Of a stretch of 64,000 nucleotides of DNA, positions 35,432 through 47,971 are shown in pieces. A program made the position numbers and the translations under genes. Source of the DNA: Microvirga puerhi (GTDB lineage: Bacteria; Pseudomonadota; Alphaproteobacteria; Rhizobiales; Beijerinckiaceae). The notes under the pieces were generated by a model. That model had not been told where the DNA came from. It ran no database searches and was given only the letters and a program-made list of their open reading frames with translations. The stretch's first letter is position 1. The number at the start of each line of letters is the position of its first letter. The DNA lies in contig NZ_JAIRBM010000013.1 of NCBI RefSeq assembly GCF_020089865.1, positions 1 through 64,000 on the forward strand, read 5' to 3'.

Positions 35432-36128
35432 AGTCCGCAATCTGAGTGCGGGCTACGGCCCGACGGTAGTGCTCGAGGACATGTCGTTCTCGGTCTCGGC
35501 AGGCTCGCGCCTGTCGATCCTCGGTCGCAACGGCATGGGCAAGACGACGCTTCTGGCGAGCCTCATGGGGCTGACGAAGCGCTATGGCGGTGAGATCCGG
35601 CTCGACGGCAAGGACGTGGCGAACCTGAAAAGCTGCGACAGGGCGAGGCAAGGTCTTGGACTGGTTCCGCAGACCCGCGACATCTTCCGCTCCCTGACGG
35701 TGGAAGAGAACCTGCTCGCCGGCCTGAAGGGCCGGCCGCGCAGCGCCCTTCAGGAGGCCTACGAGATGTTTCCGCGCCTGCGTGAGCGCAGGCGCAATCT
35801 CGGGTGGCAGCTGTCCGGCGGCGAACAGCAGATGCTCTCCACCGCCCGCACGATTCTGGGACGCCCGTCGGTGCTGCTGCTCGACGAACCTCTGGAAGGC
35901 TTGGCGCCGGTGATCTGCGACGAACTGATGGCGGCGTTCGCACGCCTTGCCGCGACGGGCGAGATGACGATCCTTCTGGTCGAGCAGCGCATCGAGAGCG
36001 CTCTCGATTTCGCGGATTCCGTCATGATCCTCGAACGCGGTCACATCGTCTGGCAGGGAACGAGCGAGGCTCTGCGGGCGGATCAGAATCTCGTCGAGCA
36101 ATACATCGGCGTCGGCTCTCTGCACTGA
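35412..36128 (+). CDS. LivF-type ABC transporter ATP-binding protein
   Basis: A 238-residue ATPase. Walker A GRNGMGKTT, Q-loop in GLVPQTRDIF (the QTRDIF form typical of LivF), signature LSGGEQQML, Walker B VLLLDEPLEGLAP and LLVEQRIE at the H-loop, where the usual switch His is replaced by Gln as in other LivF proteins. The ATG at 35412 sits inside the end of the livG-type gene. It completes the five-gene importer and is followed after nine bases by pcaD. Confidence 0.92.
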   Translation: MPAESLEVRNLSAGYGPTVVLEDMSFSVSAGSRLSILGRNGMGKTTLLASLMGLTKRYGGEIRLDGKDVANLKSCDRARQGLGLVPQTRDIFRSLTVEENLLAGLKGRPRSALQEAYEMFPRLRERRRNLGWQLSGGEQQMLSTARTILGRPSVLLLDEPLEGLAPVICDELMAAFARLAATGEMTILLVEQRIESALDFADSVMILERGHIVWQGTSEALRADQNLVEQYIGVGSLH

Positions 36129-36137
36129 GGGAAACCC

Positions 36138-36924
36138 ATGGCCTTCATACGCGCAAACGGCATCGTCCTGCATTATCAGGTTCTCGGTCGCTCCGATGGG
36201 CCGGCCCTCGTCTTCTCCAATTCGCTGGGCAGCGATTTCCGCATCTGGCAGGAGGTGGCGCCGGCCTTCCTCGACCGTTTCAGGGTCGTTGTCTACGACA
36301 AGCGCGGGCACGGCCTCTCCGATGCTCCGCCCGCGCCCTATTCGGTCGACGACCATGTCGATGATCTTCTGGCGCTCCTCGACACTCTGGGCATTCGCAA
36401 GGCGGCCGTCGTCGGCCTGTCGGTCGGCGGCATGATCGGGCAGCGGATCGCCGTGCGCGAACCCTCCCGCGTGTCCGCGCTCGTGCTGTGCTGCACGGCG
36501 ACGAAAATCGGTACGGCGGAGACGTGGGCCGAGCGGATCGCGGCCGTCGAGAAGCATGGCATCGAGGCGGTCGTCGAGGGCGTCCTGACGCGCTGGTTCA
36601 CCTCTGCCTTCCGCAGCGAGCGGGCCGACGAATGCGCGGGGTGGCGCAACATGCTCGTCCGCACGCCGCGCGACGGCTATGCTGGAACCTGCGCGGCCGT
36701 TCGCGATGCGGACCTCACGGCCGATGCGGGCAGGATCAGCGTGCCGACCCTCTGTGTGGCGGGCGACCAGGACGGATCGACGCCGCCGGAACTGGTGAGC
36801 CAGACGGCGGCGCTCATCCCTGGGGCTGCGTTCCGTGTCATCGCAGGCGCCGGGCATATTCCTTGCGTCGAGCAGCCACGGGCGCTGACGGCGCTCATCG
36901 AGACTCATCTCAAGGAGGCCGGAC

Positions 36925-36932
<8 letters not shown>
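36138..36932 (+). CDS. pcaD: 3-Oxoadipate enol-lactonase
   Basis: A 264-residue alpha/beta hydrolase converting beta-ketoadipate enol-lactone to beta-ketoadipate. The oxyanion segment LVFSNSLGSDFRIW (about 22-35) is characteristic of PcaD, the nucleophile elbow is GLSVGGMIG (about 92-100, Ser94-like), the acid Asp lies in LCVAGDQDGSTPP and the His in VIAGAGHIPC. The length fits stand-alone PcaD, not the PcaL fusion. It overlaps the following pcaC by 8 bases. Confidence 0.93.
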
Positions 36933-38095
<1,163 letters not shown>

Positions 38096-38096
<1 letters not shown>

Positions 38097-38722
38097 TGGT
38101 CCAGAGGCTCGGTCACCTGAAGGAGTCGCCCTCGCAGACGGCGGGACCTTACGTCCATATCGGCGCGACGCCGAATTGGGTCGAGATCACCGGCGTGTGG
38201 CAGGAGGATCTGGGCCTCGTCCTCGTCGGCCCCGAGGCGAAGGGCGAGCGCATCATCGTCAAGGGCCGGATCTTCGACGGCAGCGGAACCCCGCTCAAGG
38301 ATGCGCTGATCGAGATCTGGCAGGCCGACGCGGCCGGCCTCTACAACGCACCGCAGGAGCGGCGCGGGCGGGCCGACCCCCATTTCGTCGGCTGGGGACG
38401 CCAGTCAACGGACGGTGTGACCGGCGAATTCAGTTTCGAGACGATCAAGCCGGGCCGCGTTCCGTTCAGCGACGGGCGGATGATGGCGCCGCACATCACG
38501 TTCTGGATCGTGGCGCGCGGCATCAATATCGGCCTGCATACCCGGATGTATTTCGGCGACGAGGAAGCCGCGAATGCGGAATGCCCGGTCCTCGCGCGCA
38601 TCGAGCATAAGGTGCGGGTGCCGACGCTGATCGCGCCGCGCACGGAAGAGAACGGTCTGGCGACCTACACCTTCGACATCCGCCTGCAGGGCGACAACGA
38701 AACCGTCTTCTTCGATATCTGA
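38096..38722 (+). CDS. pcaG: Protocatechuate 3,4-dioxygenase alpha subunit
   Basis: A 208-residue subunit partnering PcaH. It keeps the beta-sandwich fold and substrate-pocket parts (SPSQTAGPYVHIG at the start, FETIKPGRVPF, MMAPHITFWIVARGINIGLHTRMYFGDE), but lacks the Tyr/His iron ligands, as expected for the alpha subunit: RVPF and APHITF replace the Tyr-x-W and His-x-His sites. The one-base overlap with pcaH supports a 1:1 complex. Confidence 0.95.
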
Positions 38723-38742
38723 CAGACTTTCGAAAGCGTATC

Positions 38743-39588
38743 ATGGCCAAGTTTCAAAGCCTCAAGGAGGCCGTTGCCGACAATTTGCGCGACGGAGACA
38801 CCGTTGCCTTCGAGGGCTTCACGCATCTCATTCCCCATGCGGCCGCGCACGAGGTTATCCGCCAGGGCATCAAGGACCTGACGCTGATCCGCATGACGCC
38901 GGACATCATCTACGACCAGCTCATCGGCATGGGACTCGCGAAGAAGGTCGTTTTCTCCTACGCGGGCAACCCCGGCGTCGGACTCCTGCGCCGCATGCGG
39001 GATGCGATCGAGAACAAATGGCCCCGCGCCATCGAGACCGTCGAGCACAGCCACGCGGCGATGGCCAACGCCTATGAAGCGGGAGCGGCGGGACTGCCAT
39101 GCGCGGTTTTCCGGGGCTATCGCGGCGCTGGGTTGAAGGAGGTCAATCCGGCGATCAAGAGCGTCGTCTGTCCCTTCACGGGCGAGGAGCTGGCCGCGGT
39201 GCCCGCACACCGGCCCGACGTGACCTTCATCCACGCTCAGAAGGCGAGCCGGCGCGGAGACGTGCTCATCGAAGGCATCATCGGCGTGCAGAAGGAGGCG
39301 GTTCTCGCCGCCAAGCGGGCCGTCGTGACCGTGGAGGAGATCGTCGACGATTTCAATGACCTGCACCCCAATCTCTGCGTCCTGCCGCATTGGACCGTGA
39401 CGTCTTTGGTGCATGTGCCGGGCGGCGCGCACCCCTCCTATACCCATGGCTATTACAGCCGCGACAACGCTTCCTATCTCGAATGGGACAAGATCTCCGC
39501 CGACCGCGATCTCTTCACCCAGTGGATGAAGGCGAACGTGCTCGACGTGGGGCCCGACGTGTTTGCATCCCGTGTGAAGGGGCTTTGA
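38743..39588 (+). CDS. pcaI: 3-Oxoadipate CoA-transferase subunit A
   Basis: A 281-residue alpha subunit transferring CoA from succinyl-CoA to beta-ketoadipate. DGDTVAFEGFTHLIPHAAAHEVIRQG and SYAGNPGVGLLRRMRDAIE are in the glutaconate/3-oxoacid CoA-transferase fold. It is longer than the ~230-residue PcaI of Pseudomonas putida and belongs to the larger CatI/GctA-like form found in many alphaproteobacteria. It is the first gene after pcaHG (20-base gap) and is followed by its partner after four bases. Confidence 0.9.
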   Translation: MAKFQSLKEAVADNLRDGDTVAFEGFTHLIPHAAAHEVIRQGIKDLTLIRMTPDIIYDQLIGMGLAKKVVFSYAGNPGVGLLRRMRDAIENKWPRAIETVEHSHAAMANAYEAGAAGLPCAVFRGYRGAGLKEVNPAIKSVVCPFTGEELAAVPAHRPDVTFIHAQKASRRGDVLIEGIIGVQKEAVLAAKRAVVTVEEIVDDFNDLHPNLCVLPHWTVTSLVHVPGGAHPSYTHGYYSRDNASYLEWDKISADRDLFTQWMKANVLDVGPDVFASRVKGL

Positions 39589-39592
39589 GGAA

Positions 39593-40378
39593 ATGACCGT
39601 GTCCGCTTTCACCCCCAACGAGATGATGACCATCGCGGCCTCGCGCGCGCTTTCCAACGACGATGTCTGCTTCGTCGGCATCGGCGCTCCTTCCGCCGCT
39701 TGCAACGTCGCGCGTCTCACGCATGCTCCCGACATCACCCTGATCTATGAGAGCGGCACCATCGGCACCGCGCCGGACGTGCTGCCGCTCTCCATCGGCG
39801 ACGGCGAGTTGTGCGAAACCGCGCTCACCACCGTCTCGGTCCCGGAAATGTTCCGGTACTGGCTGCAGGGCGGGCGCATCTCCATCGGCTTCCTGGGAGC
39901 CGCGCAGCTCGACCGCTTCGGCAACATCAATACCACGGTCATCGGCGACTATCATCATCCCAAGGTGCGCCTGCCGGGAGGCGGCGGCGCGCCGGAAATC
40001 GCGACCTCCTGTAAGGAGGTGTTTATCACCATGAAGCAGGCGACCCGCGGCATGGTGGAGAAGATCGATTTTTACACGTCCTTCGGGCACGGAGACGGCG
40101 GCGATCATCGCAAGCGCCTCGGCATCGACACCAAGGGGCCGACCTTGCTCATCACCGATCTCGCGCTCTGGAAGCCGGACCCGGAGAGCAAGGAATTCAC
40201 CGTGGTTTCCATGCATCCTGGCGTCACGCGCGAGCAGGTGCAGGAGACTTGTGGCTGGAGGGTGCGCTTTGCGGAGCGCGTCGAGGAAACACCGCCGCCC
40301 ACCGCGCTGGAGCTGACGACGCTTCGCGATCTGCAGGCCCGCACCGAGGGGGCCCATAGCGGCAAGAAGGGAGCCTGA
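39593..40378 (+). CDS. pcaJ: 3-Oxoadipate CoA-transferase subunit B
   Basis: A 261-residue beta subunit. YESGTIGTAPDVLPLSIGDGELCETA at about 45-70 contains the catalytic glutamate motif ESG, and GFLGAAQLDRFGNINTTVIGDYHHPKVRLPGGGGAPEIA is the conserved core. Like PcaI it is the larger CatJ/GctB-like form. The ATG at 39593 follows GAGG. The product, beta-ketoadipyl-CoA, is the substrate of the thiolase encoded two bases downstream. Confidence 0.92.
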   Translation: MTVSAFTPNEMMTIAASRALSNDDVCFVGIGAPSAACNVARLTHAPDITLIYESGTIGTAPDVLPLSIGDGELCETALTTVSVPEMFRYWLQGGRISIGFLGAAQLDRFGNINTTVIGDYHHPKVRLPGGGGAPEIATSCKEVFITMKQATRGMVEKIDFYTSFGHGDGGDHRKRLGIDTKGPTLLITDLALWKPDPESKEFTVVSMHPGVTREQVQETCGWRVRFAERVEETPPPTALELTTLRDLQARTEGAHSGKKGA

Positions 40379-40380
40379 AC

Positions 40381-41586
40381 ATGCCTGAGGCGTATATCTG
40401 CGCATACGTGCGCACGCCAATCGGCCGCTACGGCGGCAGCCTGTCCTCGGTGCGCGCGGACGATCTCGGTGCCGTTCCGCTGAAGGCATTGATGGAGCGC
40501 CATCCGACTGTCGATTTCGAAGCCGTCGACGACGTCATCTTCGGTTGCGCCAATCAGGCCGGCGAGGACAACCGCAACGTCGCGCGCATGGCGCTGCTAC
40601 TGTCAGGTCTGCCCACGACAGTTCCAGGCACCACCATCAATCGCCTCTGTGGCTCGGGCATGGACGCGGTGATCGCCGCCTCCCGCGCCATCCGGGCGGG
40701 CGAGGCCGAGCTGATGATCGCCGGCGGCGTGGAAAGCATGTCCCGCGCGCCCTTCGTCATGCCGAAGGCGGACACCGCTTTCTCGCGAGCCAACGAGATC
40801 CACGACACCACCATCGGCTGGCGCTTCGTCAATCCTGTCATGAAGGCGCAATACGGCATCGATTCCATGCCCGAGACCGGCGAGAACGTGGCCGAGGATT
40901 TCCGCGTGTCCCGCGAGGATCAGGACGCCTTCGCCGTGCGCTCGCAGAAGAAGGCTGCCGCCGCGCAAGGCAATGGCCGTCTGGCGCAGGAGATCGTCCC
41001 GGTCACGATTCCGCAGCGCAAGGGCGATCCGCGCATCGTCGACAAGGACGAGCATCCCCGCGGCGACACGACCCTGGAGGCGCTGGCCAAGTTGTCCACG
41101 CCGTTCCGCAAGAATGGCACGGTGACGGCGGGCAATGCCTCCGGCGTCAATGACGGCGCTGCTGCGCTGATCGTCGCCTCCGAGGCTGCCATGCGAAAGT
41201 ATGGTCTTGAGCCGATCGCGCGCGTTCTCGGCGGGGCGACGGCGGGTGTTCCGCCGCGCATCATGGGGATGGGGCCGGCGCCGGCGACGAAGAAGCTTTG
41301 TGCACGCCTCGGCTTGAAGCCCGCCGACTTCGATGTCATCGAGCTCAACGAAGCGTTTGCCAGCCAGGGCATCGCCGTCCTACGCGAACTCGGCATTCCT
41401 GAGGATGCCGGGCATGTGAACCCGAATGGTGGCGCGATCGCACTCGGCCATCCGCTCGGCATGTCAGGGGCGCGGATCACCGGGACGGCGGCTCTGGAGC
41501 TGAAACTGAGCGGGAGGAAGCGGGCGCTCGCCACCATGTGCATCGGCGTCGGTCAGGGCATTTCCATCGCCCTCGAGGCCGTCTAG
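40381..41586 (+). CDS. pcaF: 3-Oxoadipyl-CoA thiolase
   Basis: A 401-residue thiolase cleaving beta-ketoadipyl-CoA to succinyl-CoA and acetyl-CoA. The acyl-binding cysteine lies in TTINRLCGSGMDAVI (about 83-97, Cys89/90), the HEAF-type second motif here reads ELNEAFASQG, GGAIALGHPLGMSGAR carries the catalytic His, and TMCIGVGQGISI the second Cys. 'GGVESMSRAPFVMPK' is the PcaF-style substrate loop. The last enzyme of the beta-ketoadipate pathway, in series with pcaIJ. Confidence 0.95.
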   Translation: MPEAYICAYVRTPIGRYGGSLSSVRADDLGAVPLKALMERHPTVDFEAVDDVIFGCANQAGEDNRNVARMALLLSGLPTTVPGTTINRLCGSGMDAVIAASRAIRAGEAELMIAGGVESMSRAPFVMPKADTAFSRANEIHDTTIGWRFVNPVMKAQYGIDSMPETGENVAEDFRVSREDQDAFAVRSQKKAAAAQGNGRLAQEIVPVTIPQRKGDPRIVDKDEHPRGDTTLEALAKLSTPFRKNGTVTAGNASGVNDGAAALIVASEAAMRKYGLEPIARVLGGATAGVPPRIMGMGPAPATKKLCARLGLKPADFDVIELNEAFASQGIAVLRELGIPEDAGHVNPNGGAIALGHPLGMSGARITGTAALELKLSGRKRALATMCIGVGQGISIALEAV

Positions 41587-41596
41587 GCTCTGGATC

Positions 41597-42673
41597 ATGA
41601 CCGGCAGCGGACTTCCATTTCCGATCCTGCAAGCCCTCGTCGGGGACGAGGAGGTCGGTGCCTTCTTCTCCAACGAGGCCGAGCTTGCCGCCATGCTCAG
41701 GGTGGAGGTCGCGCTTGCCGAGGCGGAGGCGGAACTCGGGCTGATCGGCGAAGATGCGGCCGACCGGATCGCGAGCGCATGCAAAGGATTCGTGCCGGAT
41801 TGGAACGCCTTGGCGAAAGGGCTCGCGCAGGACGGGGTGGCGGTGCCTGAATTCGTCAGGCAATTGCGCCGGGCCGTCGGCGAGCCGCACGACAAGGCCG
41901 TTCATCTCGGAGCCACCAGCCAGGATATCGTCGATACGGCGCTGATCCTGCGGTTGAAGGATCTGGCGGCCGTGTTCAGCCGGCGCATCGAGACGCTGAT
42001 CGATGCCTTGCAACGCCTGGGGGAGAGGGACGGCTCAATCGCGCTCATGGCGCATACGCGCATGCAGCGGGCCCTGCCTTTCACGGCGGCGGACAAGATC
42101 AAGACGTGGATTCAACCTCTGGAGCGCCACGCGGAAACCCTGCGCGAACTGCTCCCGCGTCTCCTGGTGATCCAGCTCGGCGGTCCCGTGGGGACGCGGG
42201 CCGAGCTGCGCGACCATGGCGATGCCGTGGCCGATTCCATGGCCGAGAGGCTTGGTCTCGGCTTTGCGCCGGCCTGGCACGCGCAGCGGGACAGGATCGG
42301 TGAGTTCGGCGCGTGGCTGTCACTTCTCTCGGGAACGCTCGGCAAGTTCGGGCAAGACCTCGCTCTGATGGCGCAGAACGAGGTCGGTGAAGTCGCGCTC
42401 CCTGGTGGAGGTGGCTCCTCCGCCATGGCGCACAAGTCGAATCCGGTTCAGGCCGAGGTGCTCGTGGCACTGGCTCGCTTCAACGTGGGATTGGTGGGCA
42501 TCCTGCACCAGGGATTGGTTCACGAGAACGAACGTTCGGGTACGGCCTGGACTTTGGAGTGGCTCGTTCTGCCGCAGATGGCCGTTGCGGCCGGGGCTGG
42601 CCTCGCCAAGGCCCATGCGCTGGCGGAGGGCATGCGATTTGTAGCGTCTGCCCCACCGGAGCGGAAAGCCTAG
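41597..42673 (+). CDS. pcaB: 3-Carboxy-cis,cis-muconate cycloisomerase
   Basis: A 358-residue member of the fumarase/aspartase superfamily that lactonises 3-carboxymuconate. HLGATSQDIVDTALILRLKD (about 98-117), AHTRMQRALPFTAADKI and the superfamily signature GGGGSSAMAHKSNPVQAE (about 271-288, with the catalytic Ser loop) are intact. The C-terminus is shorter than in Pseudomonas PcaB (about 450 residues), as in other rhizobial forms. It is the last gene of the main pca operon. A long palindromic repeat begins eight bases after the stop. Confidence 0.92.
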   Translation: MTGSGLPFPILQALVGDEEVGAFFSNEAELAAMLRVEVALAEAEAELGLIGEDAADRIASACKGFVPDWNALAKGLAQDGVAVPEFVRQLRRAVGEPHDKAVHLGATSQDIVDTALILRLKDLAAVFSRRIETLIDALQRLGERDGSIALMAHTRMQRALPFTAADKIKTWIQPLERHAETLRELLPRLLVIQLGGPVGTRAELRDHGDAVADSMAERLGLGFAPAWHAQRDRIGEFGAWLSLLSGTLGKFGQDLALMAQNEVGEVALPGGGGSSAMAHKSNPVQAEVLVALARFNVGLVGILHQGLVHENERSGTAWTLEWLVLPQMAVAAGAGLAKAHALAEGMRFVASAPPERKA

Positions 42674-42680
42674 ACGCTTC

Positions 42681-42856
42681 CACTGTCATTCCGGGACAGC
42701 TCGGAGAGCTGGGCCCGACCCGTAGGGCCACGCGAAGCGGGGAAACCCATGACCATCAATGTATGACAAAAGAGCGCAGCGATTGCCGCCGCGTGCTCCT
42801 GCACCGCCAGTGTTTGTAGGTTCCGGGCTCCGCTACGCGGCCCCGGAATGACAGTG
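42681..42856. repeat. Palindromic intergenic repeat, copy 1
   Basis: This element of about 176 bases is bounded by CACTGTCATTCCGGG (42681-42695) and its exact complement CCCGGAATGACAGTG (42842-42856). Inside are further paired pieces (AACCCAT, GGTTCCGGGCTCC). It fills the gap between the convergent pcaB and AraC-type genes and would form a long hairpin if transcribed, so it may also serve as the terminator. A second copy, related at its ends and in the GGGTTCCGGG core, is at 51844-51989. Confidence 0.75.
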
Positions 42857-42869
42857 GATTACTCAGGTT

Positions 42870-45049
<2,180 letters not shown>

Positions 45050-45057
45050 TTCGTGTG

Positions 45058-45693
45058 TCAGGCCGCCTTGTGGCGCTCCTGTTCGAGGGCGTAGAGAGCG
45101 CCTTCCTCCGCCAGCGCGCGTGCGATGCTCGGCCGCTTCTTCAGGCGGACATAATAGTCGTGAACCGCCGGCCATTTCTCGAGGTCGACCGGGGTAGCGA
45201 TCTTCCAGTTCAGGACGGTCACGAGATAGGCATCGGCGACGCTGAACCGGTCGAGCAGGAATTCCCGGTCTGTCAGATGGGCGTTGAGATAGGCGAGGCG
45301 GCTGTCGCCCTTCGCGAGCGTCCGCGTTTTCATCTCCTCCGGCATCGTCGGATCGAAGAGCGGAATGAACAGCGCCTTGTGCAGCTCCGTGCCAATGAAG
45401 CACAGCCATTGATGCAGGCGCGAGCGGGCCATGCCGTCGGAGGGGGCGAGACCAGCGTCAGGGAAGCGGTCCGCGATGTATTGTAGGATCGCGGCATTCT
45501 CGGTGAGGACCTCTCCGTCATCGGTCCTGATCGCCGGCACCAGGCCAAGCGGGTTGACGGTCATGAAGTCCTCCCCGTCGAGGGTGAACTTGCTCAAAGG
45601 GTCGACTTCCCGGAAACGCGCAGACGCATCAGCCTCGTAGAGCGCGATGCGGGAGGCCATCGAGCAGGCGAGGGGGGAGAAGTAGAGATCCAT
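45058..45693 (-). CDS. Glutathione S-transferase family protein
   Basis: A 211-residue GST. The N-terminal domain MDLYFSPLACSMASRIALYEA has a beta-class active-site loop with Ser/Cys, the cis-Pro motif GLVPAI and the gamma-glutamyl contact LTENAAILQYIADRFP; the C-terminal domain carries FSVADAYLVTVLNW. It resembles the GST at 8983-9597 in layout, but sequences differ. The ATG at 45693 opens the domain; an upstream extension of 13 codons has no support. It is divergent from a TetR-type gene with shared inverted repeats, so it is probably the target of that repressor. Confidence 0.9.
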   Translation of the reverse strand: MDLYFSPLACSMASRIALYEADASARFREVDPLSKFTLDGEDFMTVNPLGLVPAIRTDDGEVLTENAAILQYIADRFPDAGLAPSDGMARSRLHQWLCFIGTELHKALFIPLFDPTMPEEMKTRTLAKGDSRLAYLNAHLTDREFLLDRFSVADAYLVTVLNWKIATPVDLEKWPAVHDYYVRLKKRPSIARALAEEGALYALEQERHKAA

Positions 45694-45713
45694 GACAGGG
45701 CTCGCAGGTTGAA

Positions 45714-45787
45714 TTTTTGTACCGACCCGCATAAATTATTCCCCGGGAAAGGCGCGTCAAGGAATTTCTTTCGAAATGGTACAAAAA
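45714..45787. promoter_or_regulatory. Widely spaced inverted repeat in GST/tetR divergent promoter
   Basis: TTTTTGTACC (45714-45723) and GGTACAAAAA (45778-45787) are exact complements, 54 bases apart. They lie at opposite ends of the gap between the GST and TetR-type genes, the second covering the tetR start codon. This is the position expected for two repressor half-sites, or for two operators each read with a neighbouring partial match. Confidence 0.5.
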
Positions 45788-46423
45788 AGAGAAGAAGCGG
45801 CGCCCAAGCGGCGCGGCCGGCCTCGAGCCTACGATCCCGACGCTGCTCTCCAGAGCGCCCTCGAAGCGTTCTGGAGTGCGGGCTATTCGGGGACTTCCCT
45901 GGATGACATCGCTGGGGCAACGGGCATGAACCGTCCGAGCCTCTATGCCGCCTTCGGGGACAAGCACGATCTCTATGTGAAGGCTCTCAACCGCTATTGG
46001 ACATTGGGTTTCGAGGCGATGCGCGACGCGCTCGCCAACGCGCGTCCGGTCTCCGAGGAGATCATGGACGTCTATGAGCGGGCTCTGTCGATCTACTTCT
46101 CCGGCGACGGCCCACCGCGCGGCTGTTTCGCGATCGGCACCGCCACCACGGAGGCCGTGTTGCATCCCGAGATCCGGTTCGCTTTCGCGGCGGGTTTGGA
46201 GACGCTCGACAAGGCATTCGAGGAGCGTATTCGCCTTGCGCAGGAGAAGGGTGAGGTGCGTCAGGATGCCGATCCCGAGGCGCTGGCGATGCTGGCCTCC
46301 TCGACCTTGCATACGATCGCCATCCGGGCCCGCCTGGGAACGCCGCGCGCGGCGCTGCGGAGGCTGGCGCAAAAGGCGGTCGGCATAATCTGCGAAGGTC
46401 CTACGAAAGGAGCCAAACGCTGA
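45776..46423 (+). CDS. TetR/AcrR-family transcriptional regulator
   Basis: A 215-residue repressor. After a basic tail (KRRGRPR) comes the TetR helix-turn-helix (ALEAFWSAGYSGTSLDDIAGATGMNRPSLYAAFGDKHDLY, about 30-69). The ligand-binding domain contains GDGPPRGCFAIGTATTEA, typical of the group that also includes electrophile-responsive regulators, with one cysteine (about residue 118). A GST gene is divergent and probably regulated by it. The start codon itself lies in one arm of the inverted repeat at 45714-45787. Confidence 0.88.
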   Translation: MVQKREEAAPKRRGRPRAYDPDAALQSALEAFWSAGYSGTSLDDIAGATGMNRPSLYAAFGDKHDLYVKALNRYWTLGFEAMRDALANARPVSEEIMDVYERALSIYFSGDGPPRGCFAIGTATTEAVLHPEIRFAFAAGLETLDKAFEERIRLAQEKGEVRQDADPEALAMLASSTLHTIAIRARLGTPRAALRRLAQKAVGIICEGPTKGAKR

Positions 46424-46489
46424 TCGATCGCGGCCCTGCGGCCAGGGCTCCGCAGGTCTTCGCGGAAAGCGGTTTACGCTGGAAGGGCG

Positions 46490-47968
46490 ATGACGCAGCA
46501 TGGGCTCCGACGAATCCGAAAACGGACCGAGGAGAACGGACACTTGAGCGCGCCATCCCTTTCACATTCTGCGTCGACGGGCCGTTTGACAGATCCGGCG
46601 GACTGGACGGCAGCGGAGATGCTTGAGGCCTTCGCCAGCAGACAGGTCTCTCCCGTGGAGGTCGCAAGGTCTGTCATCGCGCGTATCGAGGCATACGAAC
46701 CCAAGCTCCAGGCGCTGTATGCCTTCGATCCCGATGGGGTGATGGCGGATGCGAAGGCCTCCGAGGCGCGCTGGATTCACGGGGAGGCGAAGCCGCTCGA
46801 CGGCATCCCGGCGACGATCAAGGAGAACATCGCCACGCGCGGCACGCCGGTGCCGCTCGGAACCGCCGCGCGCGATCTGGTGCCGGCAGCTGAGGACGCA
46901 CCTCCGGCAGCCCGGCTGCGCGAGGACGGCGTCGTCATTCTCGCCAAGACGACGATGCCGGATTACGGAATGCTGTCGTCAGGCCTTTCAAGCTTCCATC
47001 CGCTGGCCCGCAATCCATGGAATCTGTCCAAGAATCCTGGCGGCAGTTCCGCCGGTGCGGGCGCTGCGGCGGCGGCGGGCTATGGGCCATTCCATATCGG
47101 CACCGATATTGGCGGCTCGATCCGCCTGCCGGCCGGGTGGTGCGGCGTATTCGGGTTGAAGCCGAGCTTCGGCCGCATTCCGATCGATCCGGCCTATTAC
47201 GGTCGCGTCGCAGGACCGATGACGCGCACGGTGCACGATGCGGCGCTCATGATGAGAAGCCTCGTGCGTCCGGATGTGCGTGACACGATGAGCTTGCCTT
47301 TCCAGGAACTGCCCTGGCTCGACCTCGAAATCGACGTCGCGGGGCTGAAGATCGGCGTGATGATGGAAGCGGGCATCGGCATTTCACTCGACGCGGAGGT
47401 TCGCACCTGCATCGAGAAAGCCGTGAAGAAGTTTGCGGCCGCCGGCGCCGTGATCGAAGAGATCCCGCCTTTCGTGACGCGGGAGATGTTGGATGGCTTG
47501 GACGATTTCTGGCGGCAGCGAGCCTGGATGGACATCGGCGCTCTCGACGAGGAGCAGCGCTCACGGGTTCTTCCCTATATCCTCGCCTGGGCCGAAGGCG
47601 GAAAATCGCTGACCGGCAGCGAGGTCTATTCCGGCATGAACCAGATGATGGTGATGCGCCATGCAGCGGTTGCCGCAACGAAGGACTTCGATTTTGTCCT
47701 GTCGCCCGTTGCGCCCGTCGTCGCCTATCAGGCGGAACTCGCTTCCCCGGTCCACGATCCGGAGGAGCCGTTCGAGCATATCGGCTATACGGTGGCCTTC
47801 AACATGTCGGACCAGCCGGCCGCGTCGGTCAATGCCGGGTTTACCGCGGCAGGGCTGCCCATCGGGCTGCAGATTATCGGCCGGCGCTTCGACGATATCG
47901 GCGTGATGCGCGTCAGCCGGGCCTGGGAGCGCATGCGGGACGCCCAGAGGCCCTGGCCGACGCCATGA
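46490..47968 (+). CDS. Amidase signature family enzyme
   Basis: A 492-residue hydrolase of the amidase signature family. The catalytic triad is visible: Lys111 (PATIKENIA), the cis-Ser in NPGGSSAGAG (186/187) and the nucleophile Ser210 (GTDIGGSIRLPAG). It cleaves small amides; the substrate cannot be inferred. Two starts are possible: ATG 46490 with GGAAGGG close upstream, or TTG 46544 preceded by GAGGAG; the second would drop 18 residues not part of the domain. Transcribed in the same direction as tetR, 66 bases after it. Confidence 0.9.
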   Translation: MTQHGLRRIRKRTEENGHLSAPSLSHSASTGRLTDPADWTAAEMLEAFASRQVSPVEVARSVIARIEAYEPKLQALYAFDPDGVMADAKASEARWIHGEAKPLDGIPATIKENIATRGTPVPLGTAARDLVPAAEDAPPAARLREDGVVILAKTTMPDYGMLSSGLSSFHPLARNPWNLSKNPGGSSAGAGAAAAAGYGPFHIGTDIGGSIRLPAGWCGVFGLKPSFGRIPIDPAYYGRVAGPMTRTVHDAALMMRSLVRPDVRDTMSLPFQELPWLDLEIDVAGLKIGVMMEAGIGISLDAEVRTCIEKAVKKFAAAGAVIEEIPPFVTREMLDGLDDFWRQRAWMDIGALDEEQRSRVLPYILAWAEGGKSLTGSEVYSGMNQMMVMRHAAVAATKDFDFVLSPVAPVVAYQAELASPVHDPEEPFEHIGYTVAFNMSDQPAASVNAGFTAAGLPIGLQIIGRRFDDIGVMRVSRAWERMRDAQRPWPTP

Positions 47969-47971
47969 ACC

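Noticed and set aside
35337..36908. 523-codon minus-strand frame opposite the livF-type and pcaD genes
   Set aside because: Antisense to two genes with intact catalytic motifs; the product is Arg/His/Asp-rich and matches no family.
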